DNA from: Cervus elaphus
Lineage: Eukaryota > Chordata > Mammalia > Artiodactyla > Cervidae
Assembly: GCF_910594005.1 (NCBI RefSeq)
Contig: NC_057825.1
Span: forward strand, 53,847,037 to 53,911,036
Direction of reading: 5' to 3'
Length of the DNA: 64,000 nucleotides
The position numbers and the translations under genes were made by a program. The notes below the pieces were generated by a model that saw only the letters and a list, made by a program, of their open reading frames with translations, was not told the DNA's origin and did no database searches. Positions 1 through 11,691 of this stretch are shown in pieces (within the stretch, counting starts at the first letter, position 1; each line of letters opens with the position of its first letter).

Positions 1-487
1 ACTTACTCTGTCTCAGGCAGTGGTTGATATGATTTCCATGAATTATCATATTTAAATTATATCCATAACTGTGATATGGTCAATACTGTTAAAGGGAAAT
101 AAATGCTCAAAGAAGGGTTGCAAGTATAGGGAATATTTGAGACAAATATTTACATTCAGTAATTTCATTTCATAATGTGGACAAAAGAAGAAGTTGACCT
201 ATGATTCTCCTCAACCAGGCCTCAGAAGATCCCATGATAAGCTCTGGAACTGGGATAGTCCTTCAGATTTTCCCAGATCAAAGCCAGAGGGAAGACTTTG
301 TACTTGCGCATCAAACAATCATTGCAGATAGGCTGCCCCAGAGAAGAAATGCAACCCTGGGTGAGGCAACCCCTTCAACTGATCTCCATTCTCAGAAACT
401 CAAAACTACATTCATCAATATTCTCATCTCCTTGGAGTATTAGTGCTGCTGTCCTGAGCAGACACTGCTCCACAGAAGCTACTTGGA

Positions 488-602
488 GAGATTAAACAAT
501 TTATCTGAAGTCACAGTTATTATTTTTTGATGCCATATTCAAGTCCAGGTCTATCTGATTCCAGACCCATGTTCTTTACCTTAACATTCTGCAAATCACT
601 TC
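488..602 (-). repeat. MIR SINE fragment
   Basis: Read on the minus strand this follows the core of a mammal-wide MIR SINE. On the plus strand one sees a degenerate form of the usual run: AGATTAAAC, then TCACAGTTA, then TCCAGGTCTATCTGATTCCAGACCC. It is diverged and lacks both ends, so the boundaries are approximate. Confidence 0.5.
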
Positions 603-977
603 ACTGTGATATTGTGATTTATATTAAGAAAAATGTATTTAGCTTTCATCCACAGTTCCTGGCTCATAGCTTCCAAAACCCTTGGAATTTTCAGATTTTA
701 AAGAGTAATGGGAGTATACTTTATTCTAATGTTTGGTCTCTAGTCCTAAGTTCTTGAGATTGTTTCAGAGCTATAAAAGTGAAATGGGTGTTGTCTTATT
801 CATAATAAATCCCTTTCTGAAACAACTGTGTTTATGTTAATAAAGTGACTTTTGAAAAGCACCTAAAGACGGGAACTGGTTGCCAACATAACCAACAAAC
901 AGAGAGCTGCAAATTTCAGGGGAGGGGAGAAGGGCTAGAGGTTGAATCAATCACCAGTTGTGAATCAAGATGCCTAT

Positions 978-1080
978 GGAACCCACTCCAGTATTCTTGC
1001 CTGGAAAATCCGATGGACAGAGTAGCCTGGCAGGCTACAGTCCATGGGGTCATAAAGAGTCAGACACAATTTAGCAATTA
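978..1080 (+). mobile_element. Bov-tA SINE, 3' fragment
   Basis: The stretch from ACCCACTCCAGTATTCTTGCC to the CATGGGGTCATAAAGAGTCAG region is the 3' half of a ruminant Bov-tA SINE. This half is shared with the 3' end of the BovB LINE, which supplies the reverse transcriptase for these SINEs. The tRNA-derived head is missing, so this copy is 5' truncated. Confidence 0.8.
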
Positions 1081-1516
1081 AATAGTATGTAATGAAGCTT
1101 GAATAAAAACCAAAGGAGAGGATGCAAAGTGTTTCCAGGTTGGTGAACCAGAATGCTTCCTGGTGCCCTCATGTCATGGGTCCCAAACTCCATGATAACA
1201 GAAGTTCTTTTGTTCAGGACTTCACCCTATGTATCTCTTTATCTGGCTATTGATATGGATCCTTTAATATCCTTTGTAATAAACTAGTAACCTACTGAGT
1301 AAGTAAATTTCCTGAGTTCTGTGAAGTGCTCTAAAAAATTAGCAGAACTCAAGATGGGGCTTCTAGGAACCTGCAGTATGTAGCCAGTTTGTCAGAAGCT
1401 CAGGCAACAACCAAAGAAGCTCATGAATGTTGTCTGGTGGGTAATCTAGTGGGACTAAGCTAACCTATGAAACTAAGGACTAAGGACTAACCTATGAAAT
1501 CTGATGTTATCTCCAA

Positions 1517-1732
1517 GTGAAAGTGAAAGTGTTAGTCACTGAGCTGTGTCTGACTCCTTGTGACTTCATGGACTCTAGCCCGCCAGGCTCCTCTGTCCAT
1601 TGGATTTTCCAGGCAAGAATACTTGAGTGGGTTGCCATTTTCTTCTCCAGGGAATCCTCCTGACCTGGGACTGAGCCCTGGTCTCCCACCTTGCAGGCAG
1701 ATTCTTTACTGTTTGAGCCACCAAGAAAGCCT
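1517..1732 (-). mobile_element. Bov-tA SINE
   Basis: This is a near full-length minus-strand copy. On the plus strand it opens with the AGTGAAAGTGAAAGTG tail, passes through GTGTCTGACTCC and GCCAGGCTCCTCTGTCC, and ends in the tRNA-Glu-like head (TTTACTGTTTGAGCCACC). It is non-coding, although a 77-codon open frame runs through it by chance. Confidence 0.9.
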
Positions 1733-2322
1733 AGTGTCAAACTGAGTTGAATTGCAGGATACCTGGCTCTTGTCCAAGAGTTGCTTGGTAGTGGGGAAAC
1801 CCCTCATCTTCATACTGAAACTGGAGTCAGAATGCATGTTTATGATAATGCAGCAGTAGGACTAAAAAATTCTCCTGGAAATGCAATTGCTAAGTGAACC
1901 CGCATTGCAAGATCAAAGCACAGGCCCCTTGGAAATATTCTGGGCACTTGGAATCATATCATGTCTCTGGCTATTGTCTCATCTCATTTCTGTTTCTTTC
2001 GTCATTGGTCACTTCCTCTGATGAGATGCCTTCTATCCAAGTAACTTCCTTCAGTCTCAGTTTGCAGGTTGATTTTGACCATCTGCTTCCTAAAATAGTT
2101 CTATGATTATGCTCACTTTGCCTTGAATAGCTGTTATGTGTGTGTGTGTATATAATATATGATATATATTTAGTTATGTATAACTAAATATCCTTATGTA
2201 ACTATTCTAATGTCATTGACCTAGCATTTTGCAAAGCTTCCAGTGTGGCCACATGCATATGCTATGAGTCAAAATGTTCACTAGAACACAAAATGATGAC
2301 AGAAAAACAAGGCCACAAAAAT

Positions 2323-2324
<2 letters not shown>

Positions 2325-2361
<37 letters not shown>
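2325..2361 (+). repeat. (AC)n microsatellite
   Basis: About 18 uninterrupted AC dinucleotides, preceded by A-rich sequence. A pure repeat of this length is likely to be length-polymorphic. Confidence 0.98.
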
Positions 2362-2363
<2 letters not shown>

Positions 2364-2994
2364 ATGGAAAATAGTGAATAATGCTCCAAATGAAGAAAGA
2401 AAATTCAGTTTCTATCTCAGAGATCTTTGGACAACACATGGAGCCAGCTGGCCATGAATGTGTGATTGTGTCCAGCTGATGGAGTGATGTTTGATTTACC
2501 ATTCAAAGTGATAAGAAAAAGTATAATAGATACCCAGCATTCTAGTCAGTAATATGGATATGTAGATGTATGTGTTTGTCTGAGATCAATAATTTTATAA
2601 TTAGCCTCCTGTGTATCACATCTCAGTACCATAATATGCAAAAAAAGAAAGAAAGAAAGAGAATCACGGCATTTGAATAATACACATATGTTTAGCCCAT
2701 GGGGTTGCCCAATCTGCTCTAAACAAGCAATTCAACCCTGCTTTTCCTTGTACTGACTTAGCATCAACCTAGGTGAGGCAGAAAGAAAATCCTATCTCAC
2801 CCCTAGCCTTCCTCAGGTAAAAATGAGAAAGTTCTTTCTATCTCAGAAAGTCAAATGCCAGCGTAAAAAGGATAAGAACAATCTCACTAGCTAGAGTTCT
2901 GGGAAACTGAAACTTCTTTGAACAGAGCAATCTCCTGAGTCTAATTATTTTAGTGCTTTGTAATCTCAGATAATGTCACCTTCGGTGCTTCACC

Positions 2995-3062
2995 CACTGT
3001 CCACTTTTGCAGATTATGTAACAAAGGGACAGAAAAGTTAGTTGGCTTTTCAAGATCAGGAA
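2995..3062 (-). repeat. Possible MIR core
   Basis: The sequence loosely follows the MIR antisense core: an ACTTTTGCAGAT block, then AAAGTTAGTTGGCTTTTC, then a CAAGATCAG block. It is short and diverged, and could be chance. Confidence 0.35.
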
Positions 3063-3654
3063 AACAGATCAAGGGGTTAGATTCACAATTTTCTTATTTC
3101 CAGGAATTGAGCTTCTACTGCTACGCTGGGTCTGTCCTGGATATTCTGCTTACAGTCCAAAGACTTCTGCAAAGCCTTCCCTGTATACAACGACTTTTAC
3201 AGCACTGTTGCAATCGTTTTTTGCTTATTGGGTTTCTCTGTGAATTTCAGTAAATTCAGTAGAAGCTGAATTTACATTAGTCCTTTGATTCTAGTTGTTG
3301 AGTTCATTCATCCCTGGTGTTAAGGGTACTGATAAAAATCTATCTTCCAAAACCCCAGAACTGAAGCCAGACATTGATCCTTGGTGAATTGTCCAAGGCA
3401 AATGCTCCTTGGAAAGTCTTATCAGCTAACTACCTGGCATAGCACATGGACCTGCCCAAAGCCATGAGACACCAAGACATCAAATCACAAGGCTTGGTTA
3501 AATGGGCTGAATGGTGATAATATGTTGGATGAGACTTCCTTAAACAAGTCTAGGAAGCAACCAAGTCCCAATAAAAGGCCAAAAGGTACAGATCTAATTC
3601 ATCTAAAACTATCAAATGAATTACCAGCTAACTCAGTTCAAATTAATTGAAATT

Positions 3655-5680
3655 ATGATTTGCAATAATCAAATCCCTTACGATTATACAGTGGGAGTGA
3701 CAAATAGATACAAGGGACTAGATCTGATAGACAGAATGCCTGAAGAACTATGGACAGAGGCAGTGATCAAGACCATCCCCAAGAAAAAGAAATGCAAAAA
3801 GGCAAAATGGTTGTCCAAGGGGGCCTTACAAATAGCTGAGAAAAGAAGAGAAGTGAAAGGCAAAGGGGAAAGGGAAAGATATACCCATTTGAATGTAGAG
3901 TTCCAAAGAATAGCAAGGAGAAATAAGAAAGCCTTCTTCAGAGATCAATGCAAAGAAATAGAGGAAAACAATAAAATGGGAAAGACTAGAGATCTATTTT
4001 AAAAAATTAGAGATACCAAGGGAACATTTCATGCAAAGATGGTTTCAATAAAGGACAGAAATGACATGGACTTAACAGAAGCAGAAGATATTAAGAGGTG
4101 GCAAGAACACACAGAAGAACTGTACAAAAAAGATCTTCATGACCCAGATAATCACAACAGTATGATCACTCACCTAGAGCCAGACATCCTGAATGCAGTC
4201 AAGTGGGCCTTAGGAAGCATCACTATGAACAAAGCTAGTGGAGGTAATGGAATTCCAGTTGAGCTCTTTCAAATCTGAAAAGATGATGCTGTGAAAGTGC
4301 TGCACTCAATATGCCAGCAAATTTGGAAAATTCAGCAGTGGTCACAGGACCAGAAAATGTCAGTTTCATTCCAATCCCAAAGAAAGGCAATGCCAAAGAA
4401 TGTTCAAACTACCAAGCAATTGCACTCATTTCACACACTAGCAAAGTAATGCTCAGGATTCTCCAAGCCAGGCTTCAACACTACAGGAACCATGAACTTC
4501 CAGATGTTCAAGCTGGATTTAGAAAAGGCGGAGGAACCAGAGATCAAATTGCCAACATCTGCTGGATCATCAAAAGAGCAAGGGAGTTCCAGAAAAGCAT
4601 CTATTTCTGCTTTATTGACTATGCCAAAGCCTTTGACTGTGTAGATCACAACAAACTGTGGAAAATTCTGAAAGAGATGGGAATACCAGACCACCTTACC
4701 TGCCTCCTGAGAAATCTGTATGCAGGTCAAGAAACAACAGTTAGAAATGGATATGGAACAACAGACTGGTCTCAAATCGGGAAAGGAGTACATCAAGGTT
4801 GTATATTGTCACCCTTCTTATTTAACTTATATGCAGAGTACATCATGCAAAATGCTGGGCTGAATGAAGCACAAGCTAGAATCAAAATTGCTGAGAGAAT
4901 TAACAATAACCTCAGATATGCAGATGAACCACCCTTATGGCAGAAAGCAAAGAAGAACTAAAGAGCCTCCTGATGAAAGTGAAAGAGGAGAGTGAAAAAG
5001 TTGACTTAAAACTCAACGTTCAGAAAACTAAGATTATGGCATCCGGTCTCATCACTTCATGGCAAGTAGAAGGGGAAACAATGGAAACTGTGACAAACTT
5101 TATTTTTCTTTCTTTTTTTTTTTTTTTTTTTGGCTCCAACTTTACTGCAGATGGCGACTACAGCTATGAATTTAAAAGATGCTTGCTCCTTGGAAGAAAA
5201 GCTATTGCTAACTTAGACAGCATATTAAAAAGCAGAGACATTACCTTGCCAACAAAGGTCCATCTAGTTAAAGGTATAGTTTTTCCAGTAGTCATGTATG
5301 GATGTGAGAGTTGGACTACAAAGAAAGGTGAGCACTGAAGAATTTATGCTTTTGAACTGTGGTATTGGAGAAGACTCTTGAGAGTCCCTTGGACAGCAAG
5401 GAGATCCAACCAGTCCATCCTAAAGGAAATCAGTCATTGAAGGACTGATGCTGAAGCTAAAATTCCAATACTTTGGCCATCTGATGTGAAGAACTGACTC
5501 ATTTGAAAAGTCCCTGATGCTGGGAAAGATTGAAGGCGGGATGACAGAAGATGAGATGGTTGGATGGCATCACCAGCTTAATGGACATGAGTTTGAGCAA
5601 GCTCCAGAAGTTGATGATCAACAGAGAAGCCTGGCATGCTGCAGTCCATGGGGTCACAGAGTTGAACACGACTGAGAGAC
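3655..5680 (+). pseudogene. BovB reverse transcriptase, broken
   Basis: The coding remnant falls into at least four open pieces. 3616-4002 carries the Lys-rich linker (IKTIPKKKKCKKAKWLSK). 4039-4278 ends in the GIPVELFQI block. 4311-4961 holds the main RT palm and finger motifs (NYQAIALISHTSKVM, RDQIANICW, CFIDYAKAFDCVDHNKLWK, QGCILSPFLFNLY). 4937-5338 holds the thumb and C-terminal part (LNVQKTKIMASG, MYGCESWTTKK). In an active BovB the protein nicks target DNA and reverse-transcribes its own RNA. Here the catalytic block at 4917-4928 reads YADE, because a base is missing just after the first Asp. The frame then shifts, and an in-frame TAA lies at 3999-4002. The pieces overlap or sit 30-40 bases apart, as expected of one decayed gene. 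Confidence 0.9.
5113..5131 (+). repeat. Poly-T tract inside BovB
   Basis: Nineteen T residues lie inside the BovB coding remnant, where other copies in this window have a short TATTTTCTTGGGCTCC-type stretch. This looks like homopolymer growth after insertion, not a retrotransposon tail. Confidence 0.95.
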
Positions 5681-5905
5681 TGAACTGAATTGACTGACGA
5701 TTTGACTGAATATTCCTAACTTAGCTAACAATACTTTTTTGCAACATAGTAATGATAACTCTGTAATAGAATTCACTTCACTGTCAAGCAGTTCACAGTG
5801 CAATTGACACCCCCATCAAACACCCTGAAACTTCACATAGTTCATAAGTTCCAAGAGTGATCTTCATACTTTACATTTTATATGCTTTCGCTGTATCTCC
5901 AATGC

Positions 5906-5927
5906 AAAAAAAAAAAAAAAAAAAAAA
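5906..5927 (+). repeat. Poly-A tract (22 A)
   Basis: An uninterrupted run of 22 A residues. I could not assign it to a SINE or LINE body, since the 200 bases upstream match no family I recognise. Confidence 0.95.
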
Positions 5928-7330
5928 GATTGTCCATTGATTGTCATTTATGGAATTATTTAATCTCAAATTATATTGTCTTTTCTGCTTTTTATTGTGT
6001 TACCACCTTGCCAGGTAAGAATATCCCAACCCCACCCCACATGGGGTAGAAGCAAGTTGATGTGCTCAGGGAATTAACATCTTACAGAAAGATTCTTAAG
6101 ACTGATCCTTCAGTTGCTGAAGAACTACTTTGGAGTGTTCTATGAAATCTTGACAGAGTGGGGAGACAGGCTAGGCATTATGCATTTGCCTGCACTGGTG
6201 TTTAATCTTGGTCAAGTAATAGGTCTTCAGTGCTCAACCGACATCCCTAAAGTAGCACGGTAACAAATGTTCACTTCAAGATGCTCAATTCTGAGATATG
6301 GGGCCTTTGGCTAGCTGAGGGTAGATGGTCTTATCTTCTTGAGAGTGTTATCTTTCATTTTACAACAAATATAGAAAACTTGTCCATTTTGTTTTGGCTA
6401 AGGTTGAGATGTCTATCTCAGACTCAGAGGGGACTTATCTTGAAAGAGTCAAACAAAAGATCTCAGGTGTCACATGTGGAAAGAGTTGGGAACACATCTT
6501 CTATATCTCCTGATTTGAAGAAGGGGAGAGGGGAAGGAAGCTGGAGCTCTTTTCATAGGTGCAAAAGGTGAGAAGAAATTTTCCATCATTGAAAGAATGA
6601 AAGCCATAGCTTTGCAATGAACAGCAAAGAGTTCAGAGTTCAGAAACTTTGGAGTCAATGCTGGTACAAATGAATGATGTTAGCCTTGTGTAAATGCTTC
6701 CTCAAGAGTGACTTCAAGATGCCTATCATGGTTTATGAAAATTTTCAGTGGATTCTTTTTTCATTTAAGATAGTGGTTAGAAAATGTCCAATAGTTTCTT
6801 GTGGTAAAGTCACAGGCACTAACCTGGTCACAAGTATACAAATGTGTAAGCATGTATATGTATTTAGCATCTGTGTTGATCAAGCTCAACTTAAAATACT
6901 CCAGACCCAAGATGAGTTCCCCCATCACTGAGTACCAGCAGGAAAGGAGCCCAGTGGGGGAGACCAGGATTAGAAGCTTCGATCAGAGTGAATCCTGTGC
7001 AACATTATTCCCCTCCATGCCTCTCTAGTCATTTTCTTTGCTGACCTCAGTCAGTCTACAAGACAGGTATAGCAGAAAAAATGTTTACCTGTTTAACAAC
7101 AGTGAAAACAGAACCTCAGAAAAGTTCATGCTCGCCCAATATATCAGGAGTTGGTTCTGTTTTCTTCCATTGCTCAGTGACTCCTCTCTAGGGCCCAAGT
7201 TACTTTTTCTTTTCTTTCTCAACCCTGCCCTAAAGATATGTTCTCAGGATGCAGAACAGACCATTCACTGGGAAAGTCATGCATATGATTATTTAACAAC
7301 AAAAACAATAATAATAGCAATAAATCCTTA

Positions 7331-7530
7331 AGGCTTCCCTGGTGGCTCAGATGGTAAATGCAGACCAGATTTCAATCCCTGAGTCAGGAAGATTCACCTG
7401 GAGAAGGGAATGGCTACCCACTCCAATTTTCTTGCCTGGAGAATTCCATGGACAGAGGAGCCTTGCAGGTCAGGCCACGGTCCATGGGGTCATAAAAAGT
7501 CAGACACAACTGAATAACTAACACTTTCAC
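7331..7530 (+). mobile_element. Bov-tA SINE with target duplication
   Basis: The tRNA-like head (AGGCTTCCCTGGTGGCTCAG) is followed by the BovB-like 3' half ending ACACAACTGAATAACTAAC. The flanks TAAATCCTTA (7321-7330) and TAAATCCGTA (7531-7540) form a 10-bp target-site duplication with one mismatch. About 20 bases of the usual head are missing. Confidence 0.93.
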
Positions 7531-8732
7531 TAAATCCGTAAGCCTTACCTAAATGTTAAGATCTATGCAAGAACATCTGTAAAATCTGCTTTTTTTTTCC
7601 TCCTTTTGTGTATTGACTTTGCTATTTCTCATTGATGTTTACAGCATGCCGATTTTGAAACTAAATTGAAATGTTTTAAATCCTTTGTAATTCTGATTAA
7701 ATCTCTTTTATATAAAAAGGCAATTGATTTGTATTTTCTTAAGAAAATGTACATCTATAGAAGGAGATAACATGCAGCAATGTCTTATTTTTATAAATTA
7801 TCCAGATTAATAACTCAAAAATATTTTTCCTATCTTATCTGCCTGAAATAATGTTCTAAATCATTTCTGAGTCTTTGAGAGATTTAAAAATGACTTAAAA
7901 ATTCTAATTTACTTTTTTTTAGCTGTTGAGTATATCGTTCACCTCAACTGTTGGAAAAAAAAAAAAAAGAACAATAGATGAATATCTCCATCTAGAGCCT
8001 GTTTGGGAAAAATGTAATTGCTCAGAAGAAGTCATTCTGTATTCTGATGATGAGCTGCAATACAACAGCTCATCAGTATGTTAGGAAAAAACATCAAGGA
8101 CGTGATTGACCTCATATTGGAATGGACACTGTTTGATCGGTTTTATATTCCCTGGTATGCTGGTTCAGTTTCTATTCCTGTGTCCTAAGATTGCTGGACA
8201 CAGAGTAATTCAATGCTTTATAGCTCAAATGAACCAGAGTTCTAACTTCTCTCTGTGCCTGATATCAACCCTGCATAAGCAGCAACTAAATTATCTGGAG
8301 TCTGTGTGTAAATTCCATAGTAACAAAGGCAACAAAAGCAAAGGGTGTATTGGAAAGAAAAGAAGTGGCACTTAAACCAGGTTTGGTAGTTCAAGGAGAA
8401 TCTCTGGGGTAAGTTTATTTATAAATTAGTCATGAAAAGATATTTTTATTTTTAATAATTTCATTTAATTTGCCTTTGTGTACATTTTGAGTATTAGTTA
8501 TAAATATTCACACACACCATTCCATCTTCTCCTGCACCTTACTCTATCAATTATTCATTCTCTATCTACTTTTGTTTATGTCTACTTTTTCCATTTCTAT
8601 AAGCATCTTCCCCTTGACTTATGGCCCATTCTCAGTTCTTTCACTTATTCGTCAGTCTTTTGTGATGTTCTTTAATACATCTTCCTTCCAGTAACTCTGC
8701 CCTTGCTTTTCATGGCACTAAACTGTTTTTGC

Positions 8733-9034
8733 TGTTGTTAAGTCACTAAGTTGTGTCCAACTCTGCAGTTCCAGGGATTGCAGCATGCCAGGCTTCCCTA
8801 TCCTACATTATCTCCCAAAGTTTGCTCAAACTCATGTCCATTGAGCCAGTGATGCCATCCAACAGTCTCGTCCTCTATCATCCCCTTCTCCTCCTGCCTT
8901 CAATCTTTCCCAGCATCAGGATCTTTTCCAATGAGTGAGCTCTTTGCATCAGGTGGCCAAAGTATTGGCGCTTCAGCTTCAGCATCAGTCCTTCCAATGA
9001 GAATTCAGGGTTGATTTCCTTTAGGACTGATTGT
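8733..9034 (-). mobile_element. BovB LINE, 3' fragment
   Basis: Minus-strand 3' end of BovB. From the plus-strand left edge it reads GTTAAGTCACTAAGTTGTGTCC (3' terminus), then the region matching the protein C-terminus (CTCAAACTCATGTCCATTGA, CCCAGCATCAGGATCTTTTCC), and it breaks off after CCTTTAGGACTGATT. Only about 300 bp remain, as is usual for a 5'-truncated insertion. Confidence 0.9.
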
Positions 9035-9036
9035 AG

Positions 9037-9375
9037 CAGGTGCTGTTAATATTCCATCCCCATCTCTTAAGCATCTCTTAAGTATCCCCATCTCTTAATA
9101 TTTACATGCATGACAGCGCAGACTTGACATGACAACCACCAGCACATGACACTCTTTTGCCTGACCACCAGAATCTACTCTTACTGCGCATATGACAAGC
9201 CAGCAGTGCCAGAGAATTAACCCCTGAAAATGCCCCTAGACAATGACTAATAGCAGTTGGTATATAAATATTTGGGTTCATTCACCCCTCAACCAAAACA
9301 ATTCTGCCACACATGCCTACACTGGGTCCAAGAGCTTCACAGTGAAATTAAGCTTCAGTTGCTCATAACTAAAAA
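9037..9375 (+). repeat. Possible old LTR-like segment
   Basis: This unassigned segment has a TATA-like box (GGTATATAAATATTTGGG, near 9258) about 100 bases before ATTAAGCTTCAGTTGCTCAT. The layout and wording are reminiscent of old ERVL-type LTRs, but I cannot name the family or define the ends. Confidence 0.25.
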
Positions 9376-9769
9376 CAAATTTTATTGGCTTTCTTCTCTT
9401 CTCTGTCTCACCTCTTATACTCCTCTACTGCTACATCCTAGGATCATTTACCAGCTAAATTCCTCCTACTCAAACCTTGTCTTGGGGTGTTCTTATGGAA
9501 TCCAAACAAAGTCAGAATTTTAGTTTTACAATTACTTCCCGATTTTTTCTTTTCAGGATTTTTTTTTTCCTCTCCCTGAAACTCTTTAATTGTTGGGGAT
9601 TTTTAAGTTTCATTCCCTGGTAGAGCTCATCCACATGCCTATTTGCATTTACCATCTGTGTGCTGATAATTCTCAAATCAATTATCTAGCTGTAGTAACA
9701 CAGCTAGATAAGATTTTCAAAGATTTACTTTCACCAGGCTGTCTCTGTCCCCCAAAATACTGTGAACTC

Positions 9770-9865
9770 CTTGAAGACTGGCCTAACTCTTTTTATTTAT
9801 TTACTGCCAGTCTTTAAAATAGTATCTGACATGCCATGGATATTGAATAAATGGTTTTGAATTAA
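9770..9865 (+). repeat. L2 LINE 3' end fragment
   Basis: A degenerate form of the L2 3' end: TGTGAACTCCTTGAAGACTGG, then the CTGACATGCCATGGATATTGAATAAATGG block, which matches the common GTGCCTGGCACATAGTAGGTGCTCAATAAATG pattern. It is ancient and non-coding. Confidence 0.45.
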
Positions 9866-10796
9866 TTAGAACATGAAAGTACTGGGAAAATGTCAATTTA
9901 TTGCACAAAGGCAAGTACTAGAATCACTTGGTGACTACGCAGTAGCAAAATAAAGTCTGTTTGGTCAATTAATACAAAAATACATTCAAATCTGTGAAGA
10001 AAGAAAAAAAAATCCTAATTTTTCAGAGCAGGGTAACATAAATAGCCAGCTGATTGAACTTCCCATGTTCTGACTGAATTTACTGGCAAATTCAACAATT
10101 TGAGTATTAAGTGCTAAAAATCAATATTTAATATCTGTAGCTTTTGTTCCCCTTTCAGTTAATCAGCTATTAAAAAAACTTATCTTACTCAACTGAGGTC
10201 AATTTGTCTAGTTTTCAGGATATCTATTAACCACCAGAACTAAATTTCTTATATGTAAAATAAATGAGAGCACCAGTAAGACCTCTTCTTTCCATTCAAA
10301 AAATGGAAGGCTGCCAGATAGAGTACCAGATCAACTGCTGACATTTAAATACCTATTTGCTTAATTCCAATTGAGTATTTCATGTGTAAGAATTAAGATT
10401 GTGAGCAATAAATTAGGCACATTTTTGTTGAGAATCCTTTAAGGAATCATCTTTTATAATAGCAGAATGTTACTGTTAATTGCAATTTAAGTCGATTGCC
10501 TTATTCCAGAGGTGAGGCAGCAGAGATCCAGATACATGAAACAGCCTTTCTAGAGAACAGTGCAGGTGGTGAGCTGCAGGAGGCCGAGACCAAGGCATTA
10601 CCCTGTGGGTTATATCCAGGGTTTCCTCTACCCCACTGGTATATTGCTTCAAAACTGTAATGTCAAAGATAGTACAATGGCTTTTCACCCAATGAATTTA
10701 TAGTGCAATATTTGTTAGAATTATAAAAGCAAACAGATGGAAGAGACTTTAGAGATTATTACATATACTCTTATTTCTGACAAATATGTTAACTCT

Positions 10797-10822
10797 GGGC
10801 TTCCCAGGTGGCACTAGTGATT

Positions 10823-10853
<31 letters not shown>

Positions 10854-11045
10854 CTTGCCAATGCAAGAGACATAAGAGATGAGAGTTTGATCCCTGGATT
10901 GGGAAGATCCCCTGGAAGAGAACATGGCAACTCACTTCAGTATTCTTGCCTGGAGAATCCCATGGACAGAGGAGACAGGAGGGCTGTGGTCCATAGGATC
11001 GCAAACAGTTGGACATGCATGGAGAAACTTAGCATGCACGCACAT
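10797..11045 (+). mobile_element. Bov-tA SINE with internal poly-A
   Basis: A Bov-tA copy whose tRNA-like head (GGGCTTCCCAGGTGGC) is separated from the body by 27 A residues at 10823-10849. Other copies have only a few A residues there (TGATAAAGAACC type). The body (CACTTCAGTATTCTTGCCTGG, then TCCATAGGATCGCAAACAG) is otherwise standard. The A run is an expansion inside the element, not its tail. Confidence 0.92.
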
Positions 11046-11368
11046 GTCTACTTTATAACGTTTAAAAACTGAGTTTCAATAACTTAGTTTATAGCCTGAC
11101 TTGCAAAACTTTTGGGCTCCTTACTTCTGGTTTCACAAGAAAAATAGCTGAACAAAATGAAAATCAACAACTCTTCTTAGATCTATCAGAGTGTTGAGAT
11201 CACAGGCCAAACCACCACCCTGAAGCTGGAGAGACAGATAATCATAGTTTACCAAGAGTAGAAGCTTCTGCTGTAGCCTGTGAGGAACACTTAAAGCTGA
11301 ATAGCTTAACTGAATAGCTGCTGGAGATGAAATGTTGACTAAAATGAGAGATAAAAACTCATAGGTGG

Positions 11369-11544
11369 GGAACTTCCCTGGCAGCCCAGTGACTAAGACT
11401 TTGCCTTCCATTGCACTGGATTGAGTTCAATCCCTGGTCTAGGAGCTAAGATGCCTCACAGTCAAAAAACCAAACATAAAACAGAAGCAATATTGTAACA
11501 AATTCAATAAAGACTTAAAAAGTGGTCCATATTAAAAAAAAAAA
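11369..11544 (+). mobile_element. CHR-type cetartiodactyl SINE
   Basis: A tRNA-Glu-derived SINE of the CHR group. The head is AACTTCCCTGGCAGCCCAGTG, the B-box-like block is GAGTTCAATCCCTGGTC, and the tail is AATAAAGACTTAAAAAGTGG followed by poly-A. Unlike Bov-tA it lacks the BovB-like 3' half, so it probably used an L1-type machinery. Confidence 0.75.
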
Positions 11545-11691
11545 CTTAGGAAGATAAATCTCGTGAGTTCACCCATACTTTCTTGAGACTTACGTCAAAG
11601 AATTTCACTGCATTTTCACTGTGAAAATCAAAGGAGAAAACTTTTCATTTCTCTGGTAGAAGGAGGAGTAAAGTAGAAAACTTTAAATAAG

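Larger units (their letters stand above)
3640..5705 (+). mobile_element. BovB (RTE) LINE, 5' truncated
   Basis: This is a plus-strand BovB copy. It begins in the coding region upstream of the reverse transcriptase and runs to the characteristic 3' end (CAGTCCATGGGGTCACAGAG, then ACTGAGAGACTGAACTGAATTGACTGA). The element is missing its endonuclease domain. It contains stops, small indels and an internal T expansion, so it cannot be mobile. The left edge is uncertain because similarity fades between 3640 and 3660. Confidence 0.93.

Noticed and set aside
201..757. Small open frames at the left edge
   Set aside because: 60-80 codons, no domains, no homologous motif. Part of the interval is a MIR.
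2245..2502. Open frames across the (AC)n tract on both strands
   Set aside because: Opened by the dinucleotide repeat (HTHTHT or CVCVCV), not by coding selection.
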